A DNA stretch of 64,000 nucleotides from Tomocerus qinae (Eukaryota > Arthropoda > Collembola > Entomobryomorpha > Tomoceridae): assembly GCA_020055645.1 (NCBI GenBank), contig CM034547.1, forward strand, positions 49,540,909 through 49,604,908, read 5' to 3'. Shown here piece after piece: positions 54,959-64,000 of the stretch. How positions within the stretch are numbered: position 1 is the stretch's first letter; every line of letters starts with the position of its first letter. Position numbers and translations under genes: made by a program. Below the pieces are notes generated by a model. It worked only from the letters and a program-made list of their open reading frames with translations, was not told the DNA's origin and searched no databases.

Positions 54959-57900
54959 TCAGAATAAGCCATCAATTTCCTCCGTTTCAGGATCCAAAGA
55001 GACATCGTAGAAACATGGCCGGGTAGGAAGACCAGGAATCATCGACATCTAAAATATCAACCCGGGTTATTATACAGAAGGATGTAGTTGAGTTGCGAAG
55101 CATAAATTGTAACTCAGTGGAAATTAATGAATCTTACAGTGCCAACTTTAGGAATGACAAATCCAGCTCCAATGCTAGCCGAAACATCTCTAATTGGGAG
55201 GACGAATCCTTTCGGTGCTCCCTTCAGGTTTGGATCATGTGAGAGTGACAGATGAGTTTTTGCCATACAAATTGGCAAATTACCAAATCCTTGTTTAGTA
55301 TACGTTTCCAGTCTTTTTTGAGCCAGTTCAGACAATTCGATACCGTCAGCTCCGTAAATCTCGCGAGCAATGATTCCGATCTTTTCCTCCAATGGCAACT
55401 CCAATGGGTAAAGGAATTTGAAATCAGTAGGTTCTTTACAACCATTCACGATAGCCTTCGCAAGATCTGCAGCTCCTGCACCTCCTTTGGCCCAATGATC
55501 TGCAACAACCGCATCAAAAGCTCCATGCTGAATAGAAAGATCTTGAACTAATTTTAATTCTGCATCTGTGTCAGTCCTGAAATCGAAACAAAAGGGTTAG
55601 TGAGAATTCATAGCATTCATGTCTAAAATTCTTGGATATAGTAATGTCATAATGTTGCAAAACAATTTACTTGAATCGGTTAATTGCAATGATAACTGGG
55701 ACTCCAAACTTTCGGGCACTTTCAATTTGAACTTTGAGGTTTGAAAACCCTATTCCCAGAAGTTCTAAGTCTTCCTAAGAACACAAAACACAATTTGTTT
55801 ATAATAACTGTTTTAATTTAACATATTATGTATAATGTTGAATGCATATTGAAAAGTATTAACCTTTAAGTACGCAGCGGGCAAAGGTGTACCCGGAGTA
55901 ACAGGAGGACCTCCTCTAAAATCGAATAGAATGTATAATTGTCATCAATAACTTGTTTTGCTATTTGTAAGTGTTTTGTAAGTGTAAATGGTATCAAATC
56001 ATAAAGTTATACCTACCCGTGCATTTTTAAAGCTCTGATTGATGCCACGATTACTACAGCAGAAGGCGAAAGACCTGAATATCTTGTTTTGATGTTCATG
56101 AACTTTTCCATGCCTATTTAAATGGACACGTAATATTATAAGCACAGTGTGTTATTAGAAATGATTTAGTATTGAATTAGTTTCCCCTTAATGATGATAG
56201 CTAGTCATGATTCATGATAACTAATGTAAGAAAATTAATAACGATAACCACCTATGTCAGCGCCGAATCCAGCTTCAGTAACAACATATCCATCTTCGCC
56301 AACTAATTTCAGAGCGATTTTATCAGCAATTATAGATGAGTTTCCATGAGCAATGTTAGCAAATGGTCCGGCATGAACCAAAACAGGCGTTCCTTCCAAA
56401 GTTTGCATCATATTAGGGCGGATTGCATCTTTCATTAACACTGCAAGTGCTCCGGTGATTCCCTGAAATAATATTATTGTACATTTAGGCATGATAATGT
56501 CCACTAAACTACTTTGGTTTAGAGTTTAACTGATAGATATTAGAATACCAACCAAGTCTTCAGCAGTTACAGGGTTCCCTTGTTTGTCTGAAGCCACAAC
56601 CATTTTTCCTAATCTATCCCTCATATCCTTCAAGTCTGTGGTTAGGGCTAATATGGCCATAATTTCACTTGCAACTGTAATATCAAATCTAGTCACACGT
56701 TCATGTCCTTTTTCGGTCCCACTTTGACCGATGGTGATTTGTCTCAAAAATCTGTCATTTGTGTCCATCACTGTCAAAACCCCAGAAATTCATAGATGAG
56801 ACATTCTCCAATATCTATTTTACTATTTACTAAATGACTGTTAACCGTTCACCTCTATTCCAAGTTATCGTCTCAGCATCGATATCAAGACGAGAGAAGC
56901 TCTTAATTTCCTCCTCAGTCAAAGAATCGGGATCTGTCTTGTTGATCCCAAGCCGAACCAAACGATTTATCTGGCAAGGAATTCCGAAATAATGTTTACA
57001 CCAATTTTTAGCATTTTTGTGATACAATAAGTAATCCGTTAACCAGATTTGCAGTTTGAATCATGGAAGCTTACTTGAATTTGGGAGAATTTTCGAACAC
57101 CATTCTTTTTCGGTACGAGTCTCCCATATAAAGCTTTGTCGGTTTGTGTAGCTTCGTGAAACATGCGTGCATCTAACTGGGCTGCCAAAAGATTGTTCGC
57201 AGCAGTAATAGCGTGTATATCTCCGGTCAAATGCAAATTGAAATCCTCCATGGGTATCACCTGTGCGTAACCACCGCCGGCAGCACCTCCTGTCTCGTAC
57301 AATACATTGGTTACAATCTCCAGGTAAATAGAAAAGTTTTAGATGTAATAGTGCGATGATATTTTAATTACCCTTTATTCCAAAAGTTGGTCCTTGAGAA
57401 GGCTGACGAAGACAGGCAAATACATTTTTGTTCAAATGAGCTCCAAGAGCCTGAGCTACTCCGACTGTAGTTGTGCTTTTTCCTTCTCCTAAAGGTGTTG
57501 GTGTAATTCTGTAAATATATTTTGATTTAGAAGAATTGCTACAAAACGTAAAGGAAAATTCAAAGATCTTACCCTGCAATGACAATATATTTTCCATCTT
57601 TATTATTTTTCAATCTGTCAACAATGCTCAGAGAAAGTTTTGCTTTCTTGGTGCCATACAATTCTAGTTCACTGGGCAAGACGCCAATTTCTTCAGCTAG
57701 CTTCACTATGCTTTTCGGTGTTTGAGATCTAGCTATCTCAATGTCGCTAAATGAACATGATATTTGTAAATTTGATTGTCGAATGTAAAATAACATTAAC
57801 CTCTTTTTAATTCAAGTAGGTGCAACGTGAACTAATTGCTCCTATACCATGCAAATAGGTTCATCGTTAATACTATTTTATCCATTTACCTTGGAACAGG

Positions 57901-60649
57901 TTCCTTGATAGGAAGTTGCAGCGGGGTCAACTTCCAACCATCTGAATTTGTTTTTAAGGCTTTGACAGCGGAGATAACGGTGTTTTTCATAAGCATGCAA
58001 ACAGTCATAGGACCCACGCCTCCAGGCACAGGGGTGATGTAGCCAGCAACTTCTTTGACTCCATTAAAGTCTACATCTCCAACAAGCCTTTGCCCACTTT
58101 TCTTGGTACTGTCTGAATAATTAATCAATCAATATGAATTAGTCATAATTTGAATGCCCTTATTATATCAGCATGATGAACCCAAACTTATAGGCCTAGG
58201 AATGTAACAGAAAGCAAAAAAATGCAAGTAGCCCTTCTTTATAAACTCGTTTAATTATCAAGTACGAAGTTTTCATGACTGTCAGTGTTGCAATGTTGTG
58301 AAATATAAATTGAAAATGAAACCATCTCGACATTTAAAATGTGCACATTTTAGTTAAATGGGAAATAAATAACAATAATTTTCATTTCACAATGATACCT
58401 CTACCCTGATAATGATTCTGTTTAATTGTAGTGCTGTATATGTTGAATATATCTTTATACCCTACGACCACTTTACATGAATCATATATACCGTGCCTGT
58501 AATCACTAACGTCTGTCTGGAAAGCAATAAGATGCACGAATTCTTTACTAATAACTTTAGCCAATGCCACTTATTGCATACTTTAGATTTCGTAATTGCC
58601 AGTTATCTTTCCTTGATAAGTCAATATGCTAAGCTAAAAGGTATGCTTGACCACGCAATATTATTTGCGTGCAGCAAGGCAATGCTTAAAAGGTACAACC
58701 AAGCCTTAATAATAAACTAAATCAACTTCGTACCTACATATAGTAGCAGTCTTAAGATATTTATGTATAGCCACATAAAAACTTATTCCGTGTTAAAGTA
58801 TCAATTAACCGCTTTTACTTAGAAGGTTTAAGTGATAGTATATACTTATTTCGGCTAACTGGAATAGCAGAGTTGAATGATAGAGTGTCTCGACATTAAA
58901 TTGCTAGCGATCATACAGCTATATACTGTACTGAAAAATGATCAATGAAAATGGAATGCATGCTAAGTTACCTGGCACAGCGTTGATCCCGCAATCTATA
59001 ACAACAGCTCCTGGTTTAACCCAGCTTTGCTTAACCATTTCTGGTCTGCCAATGCCAACCACCAAGATATCTGCGGTTCTCACCTGGAATAATTCATCAG
59101 AAAATTATATTTAGATTTATATTGTTTTTTTATTCAAAAAATACTAATTCAATTAGTACCTCATCTTCAAGATTTTTTGTTCTTGAGTGACAAACAGTTA
59201 CAGTAGCATTGTGCCATTTTAAAAGTTCAGCAACAGGAGTTCCAACAATTTTGCTTCGTCCTAGCACAACTGCTTTAGCTCCATCAATTGGGACTCCACT
59301 CCTGTAACCAGAATTTATAAATATTGTTTGTTTCCGAACATTCCGAAATGTGTTTGTATTGTTTTAAGATGGTTTTTCTTCAATAGTGGCATACCTTTTG
59401 ATTAGTTCAATACAACCAAAAGGTGTACAGGGCATAAAACCAGATTTCAAATCTCCAATTCCAACTCGCCCCTCGTTAATTGTGCACAGCCTGTTAAATA
59501 CATTATTGTATAGTAAACGAATTATATTCCACTTTGGCATATTGAAGATGAAAGTTAACTAAGGGATTCTAAAAGCATTGGTATTCCATTTAGTTTCGAT
59601 ATTCCTCCAAATTAAATCCAATACTAATGCATTTACTATTCTTCATCTTCATGAAAACCCAAATCAACATTGCAACACACATACCCATCCACATCTTTTG
59701 ATGGATCAACTGCATCAGTAATCTTATGAGGGTCAATCGGGTTATCAGCATCCAAGGGCATTTGAACGATAATGCCATGAACTTTAGGATCATTATTGAG
59801 TTTGTCTAGTTTCTCCAAAAGCTGTGAAAATAATAAAAACTTAAGATTTGTCTTATACTTATCTGATAAATGAAATACAGGCAGGTTATGTGTCTATCTA
59901 AGCTTTAGGTAGTAATTTACTAATATCTATTTCCAGTGCTGCAAATAACATAATCCATCAAAATTTGTCTATTTACGTAAAGAATATTCATATTTAGCAT
60001 TTCTAATGGCATGCCGGTACTTATACTCGTTTCGTAGAGATTATCAAGGTTGAAACTTATGCCTTATACATCCACGTTTCTAAAATTCGTTAACATAAAA
60101 CGTGTTTGTCTATAAATAATATGCAACACTACTTGATGCATTACATAATGGAACAAATTGTAGTTGTTAGTTTCGCACGAAGGCATAGTCTAAATTACGC
60201 AAAATAAGGACTAGTGCCTACTTCTATTTCAAATTAGATACTGCATTTTATATAATTCATAAAAGCCTTAAGTACTTGCTAGTATATGGCCACTAAAATA
60301 AACGCAGGTATTTGACACAAACCTCATACTCTGTGATGGTTTTGGGAAAGTTGATATGAGTTGCTTCAATTCCGATATCATTAGCTGCCTTTATTTTCAT
60401 TCGGATGTAAACATTAGAATCCTCTCTACCTCCAACTTGCACAATGGCAAGTTTGGGAGCAAATTCTGGAGTCTTCTCTCGAATTTGAGACACTTCCTTC
60501 TTGAGCTCCTGCTGGATATCCCTATTAATAAATTAATTAATAAAATATAAACCCAAAGAAATGTCAAAACAAGGTCTCCGTAAGTTAGTCATGTATTTTG
60601 TGAAGCCTTACTTGGCTACTTCCGTCCCAGAAATTAGCTTGGCAGACAT
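54959..60649 (-). CDS. MTHFD1: C1-tetrahydrofolate synthase, trifunctional (18 coding exons, 933 aa)
   Basis: Cytosolic enzyme with 5,10-methylene-THF dehydrogenase, methenyl-THF cyclohydrolase and 10-formyl-THF synthetase activities; supplies one-carbon units for purines and thymidylate. Minus-strand exons: 60612-60649, 60323-60521, 59685-59821, 59395-59490, 59160-59301, 58972-59083, 57890-58112, 57573-57746, 57372-57508, 57075-57289, 56853-56970, 56553-56770, 56252-56462, 56017-56113, 55864-55915, 55671-55774, 55138-55576, 54959-55048. All phases match and the length is near the usual 935 aa. Residues 1-300 form the dehydrogenase/cyclohydrolase domain with active-site Tyr51 and Lys55 (SNVYIRMK), [10 protein letters not shown] and [11 protein letters not shown]. 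The synthetase domain carries the ATP loop [11 protein letters not shown] (Lys384), [26 protein letters not shown] and the end [11 protein letters not shown]. An acceptor just upstream of ATG implies a spliced 5' UTR. Confidence 0.97.
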
Positions 60650-61933
60650 TTTAGAAAAATCTACAAAACGAAAGACGCAATTTTCCTTTTCAAACTCAAA
60701 AAATCTAAAAATGATTATTATTCTAGAATAGTTATCTGCAATTATCACAAAAGGATAAACCTGTTTAAAGAGATGAAGGTCACAACCGTGTACAGCCGTC
60801 TGATGAAGAGTGAGGAAGAAACAAGCTTGTCCAGAGAATTTGTGTTGATATTGATACATATGCACGGAACATATTATACCGGATAAACCTTTAGCATATA
60901 TTGTGTATACATTCATTGGAGGAGTCTGTTTACTCGTTTAAATATGTTTGTGAGTGACCAACACACTAATGCATCCATATAGAAAAGTAGGAACTTTGTA
61001 CCCAGAAAATTATAAGAGTGACTACCTACTACACTAGGGTAAATGGTTGAAGATACGATAATTTATTCAAGGACACGCACGCAGGCAGTTTGAAGTATTA
61101 AATGGTATCTGAATCTGAATATCACTTACCATAGGTAGGTTGTAAGTATTTACATGTAAGCAATGTCAAAATGAAGTCTGCTCGTCTCAATACCATATTT
61201 ATGTGCACACGACGAAATGAACATTTTGGACATTCCAACATTATAACTTTATGACAAAAACTGACATTTCCATCAGGAAAAATATACTTAATTACCATAA
61301 ACAAACAGTTTAATACTAGAGAACACAGCACATTATAAATCACATAAGATGATTGATTACGTGCTTTATTTAAAGATTGAAGGAGATTTGATATAAAAAT
61401 GGTAAATGTAATATCTATTAGCTCCACACTTATTGATAGCCTACAATTAGAAGGACATAAAATTCTGATCTGCTCTGTAAGTACGATATTCAATAAACAT
61501 TGCCTTACTCTCAACTCAACTCTAACTCTATTTCCAATTATCAAGACTGACAGTAATTGATGTCGTCATGCATCATCTAAGTATAGGTACCTGCCTGAAG
61601 AGCAATTCACGATACAAATTGACACATTTTGCTTCAATGAATAACTTAGCGTATATTGCTGTATTAAGGGCTACAGCTATCTATGTTCATAGCAATTATG
61701 CCATAAATGATTTTCAGTCTCATCATCGCACACACGCACGAATGAAAGAAATAGGGAAGTTTACTTGAGAAAACCACCATAGTATAAGCACGGATAAATG
61801 TTTACAGTTTGTGTCATATATTTAATACTAGGAATGAGAATGCGCTAATCATCAGACATGAAATGACATATTATATAGAGGTTTGCCATAAATTATAACA
61901 TTTTAGGCTGTTGTTATCCATAAACCGCACTCA
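60650..61933. other. 5' flank of C1-THF synthase and spacer to its paralogue
   Basis: Contains the acceptor TTTTGTAG on the minus strand immediately before the C1-THF synthase start, so an untranslated exon and promoter should lie upstream. The frame upstream of ATG is open to 60,916 but shows no targeting-peptide character and crosses the acceptor, so I do not treat it as coding. Nothing else was recognised. Confidence 0.4.
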
Positions 61934-61939
61934 TTTATT
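61934..61939 (-). terminator. Candidate poly(A) signal of the short MTHFD paralogue
   Basis: AATAAA on the minus strand (TTTATT on +), about 190 nt beyond the stop at 62,132. Confidence 0.4.
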
Positions 61940-62131
61940 GTTCAATACTATTGCAAACTGGCACATGATGTTACACTAGAAATGTATAAATATTTTTCTG
62001 GAACTTCTCAAATCAATTATTACATTATCCATGAGTAGTATAAGTATATCTGAACATGGGTTTCAAAACATCCAAAATATTCTTATGCAATTGGCATAAC
62101 ATAGAAAAGATCTTTCAATCAAGTGGGCAAG

Positions 62132-63634
62132 TTACAAGCGACCAATTGTTTTCTTAGCAGAAATAACAGTGTTCTTCATAAGCATACACACTGTCATCGG
62201 ACCGACACCACCTGGAACGGGAGTAATGTGGCCTGCTACTTGGCTGACTTCCTTAAAGTCTACATCTCCCACTAATCGAGAACCAGATTTCTTCGAGGCA
62301 TCTATAAACGAATTATGATCAGCAAATAATTATTAGCAACTACATATAAAATCAAATCCAACGATTGTCAATGACATGCATCCGATGGGTTGGTCATGTT
62401 ATTTACCTGGAATGGCGTTTATACCACAGTCTATAACAACAGCACCTGGTTTGACCCAGCTTCCTTTCACCATTTCAGGTCGTCCGATTCCAACAACCAA
62501 AATTTCAGCCGCTCGCACCTTTACAAAACAGAAAACTATTTTCAAACTCCTGTAGACAATTTGTCGTTTTCTTTCATGCTATATAGTATGTAGTAGTAGT
62601 ACTAGAATATTCCAATTACCTCATCGTCGATGTTTTTGGTTCTAGAGTGGCAAACGGTGACGGTAGCATTATACCATTTTAATAGTTCAGCAATGGGAGT
62701 CCCTACTATTTTACTTCGTCCAAGCACAACAGCTTTTGCACCATCTATTTGAACACCGGACCTGTATAAAGGTATGTCAGATAATTATGACTTAACCCGA
62801 GTTTCTTTTTTATCAGGTAACCATTTGGTTGCATAAACTGTTAAAAGTGAAACCTTTTAATCAACTCGATACATCCATATGGTGTGCAAGGCATAAACCC
62901 AGACTTCAAATCTCCGATAGCGACCCGACCTTCGTTAATAGTGCAGAGTCTGCAGATAATCATATGTAAGCGTAAGGTATAAATATGTTAGCAGTCTGAC
63001 ATTAAAATATGTATGTGGGGACTCAAAAGAGAGTAGTAATTATTTACCCATCCACGTCTTTCGAAGGATCTACAGCATCTGTGATTTTATGAGAATCGAT
63101 GGCATTATCTGCATCCAGAGGCATTTGAACAATTATTCCATGAATTGTGGGATCTTCATTTAACTTTTTAAGCTCTTCCAACAACTACAAAAACAACATA
63201 AATTAATTAGACATACATTCTTCAATATCCATGTTTGACTTACACTCTTACGTAATCGCTAACTCTTGCAGCAAATTAATATACACACTAGCAAGGGAAT
63301 AATTCTGCAGACCACTTACTTCATTTTCGGTTATTGTCTTTGGAAACTTGATTTGTTTCGCATTAATTCCAATCTCAGTGGCTGCCTTTATCTTCATACG
63401 AATATAAACGTTAGAATCTTCTCTCCCTCCGACTTGTACAATAGCCAACCCTGGACACCAGTCAGGAACCTCTTGCTTAATTTGTTCTACTTCAGCTTTC
63501 AACTCCGCCTGAATCTGCCTTAAAGAAAACACATAATGTCCCAATCATTATACAGACAACTAGATAATGAAACAAATGAGGAAGTACGGATTTTACTTGG
63601 AAACTTCAGTTCCAGATATCAATTGAGCAGCCAT
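62132..63634 (-). CDS. Bifunctional methylene-THF dehydrogenase/cyclohydrolase, MTHFD1-type paralogue (7 exons, 297 aa from this ATG)
   Basis: Carries only the dehydrogenase/cyclohydrolase domain; a stop follows TISAKK-type end residues (KKTIGRL), so there is no synthetase part. Minus-strand exons: 63597-63634, 63320-63518, 63048-63184, 62854-62949, 62620-62761, 62407-62518, 62132-62301. The first six lengths (38, 199, 137, 96, 142, 112) equal those of the neighbouring C1-THF synthase. Tyr51 and Lys55 (SNVYIRMK), [10 protein letters not shown] and [11 protein letters not shown] are kept, so it should be active. The [10 protein letters not shown] and [13 protein letters not shown] regions resemble MTHFD1 rather than MTHFD2, suggesting NADP use; cofactor choice is inference. 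The frame stays open upstream to a strong acceptor (TTCTTTACAG) at 63,864, adding 76 Arg/Ser-rich residues with a start outside the window. Confidence 0.93.
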
Positions 63635-63864
63635 TGTTGTTTCGGAATAAACTTTTTGTAGTCCACAATGAAAAACCGATAATTTCCTTATCAAATAATT
63701 GTAATTGTTTTTTGCTTCGATTTCTGCCTTGATGCTATTATGTTTCGGGAGAGTGGATGTACATAAACTGCGACAGGGTCGTTGAAATCGTGAGCAAGAC
63801 CGATTGGAAGAACTCCAGAGAGCCAATTGATACAACCCTCGATCTGCCAAGGACAATATCTCTC
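63635..63864 (-). other. Possible N-terminal extension (targeting peptide) of the short MTHFD paralogue
   Basis: In frame with the ATG at 63,634 and without a stop back to a good splice acceptor just above 63,864. The encoded stretch is rich in Ser, Arg and Leu with few acidic residues at first (for example WSSSNRSCSRFQRPCRSLC), as expected of a mitochondrial presequence. No Met lies inside the extension before the downstream ATG, so an upstream exon would have to supply the start. It could equally be 5' UTR that happens to be open. Confidence 0.4.
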
Positions 63865-64000
63865 CTGTAAAGAATATCACATAGGAATTATTCTAAACTT
63901 TTACCATAGGTATCAAAAGTAAGTTAAATATCCCCCTTGCCCCTGGCTTAAGAATTACGAAATAACAATTCTGTATACTAATGACTGATGACCATCTGTA

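Overview
The window looks like an AT-rich (roughly two-thirds A+T) animal nuclear genome, most probably an arthropod and plausibly an insect. The genes are spliced with GT-AG introns and every recognisable product is a metazoan protein: delta-type phospholipase C, canonical poly(A) polymerase, TRIP4/ASC-1, CRAL-TRIO lipid-transfer proteins, an ABCC transporter and C1-tetrahydrofolate synthase. Nothing prokaryotic was seen: no operons, CRISPR array or rRNA. The species cannot be fixed from the sequence alone. Exon models were built by hand by matching reading frame, splice site and phase across every junction. Splice sites are therefore inferred, but all junctions of the main models are phase-consistent.

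Layout: 1-8,700 has no gene I can support and probably holds the upstream or promoter region of the phospholipase gene. 8,709-27,381 (+) is a 12-exon phosphoinositide phospholipase C delta gene with a 9.3-kb first intron. That intron contains a 248-bp hAT-type MITE (16,528-16,775) with a perfect 8-bp target-site duplication. It converges on a nuclear poly(A) polymerase gene (34,678 down to about 30,293, -). A divergent spacer of about 2 kb separates that gene from a TRIP4/ASC-1 gene (36,866-39,090, +). Next come three tandem CRAL-TRIO genes (39,526-41,326, 42,474-44,103 and 46,034-48,099, all -) with near-identical exon architecture. An ABCC4-like transporter with a single coding intron follows (50,044-54,258, -), and both of its ATPase sites look degenerate. 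The window ends with a complete trifunctional C1-THF synthase (54,959-60,649, -) and a second, shorter paralogue with only the dehydrogenase/cyclohydrolase domain (62,132-63,634, possibly extending 5' beyond the window, -).

The neighbours do not form a pathway, as is usual in animal genomes. The two informative clusters come from tandem duplication: the three lipid-transfer genes and the folate pair. In the folate pair the first six coding-exon lengths are identical, and the short copy may carry an N-terminal organelle-targeting extension. The most unusual single protein is the ABCC transporter: its Q-loops, signature motifs and one switch histidine depart from consensus, and the second catalytic glutamate is replaced. 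I did not find a clearly new genetic system.
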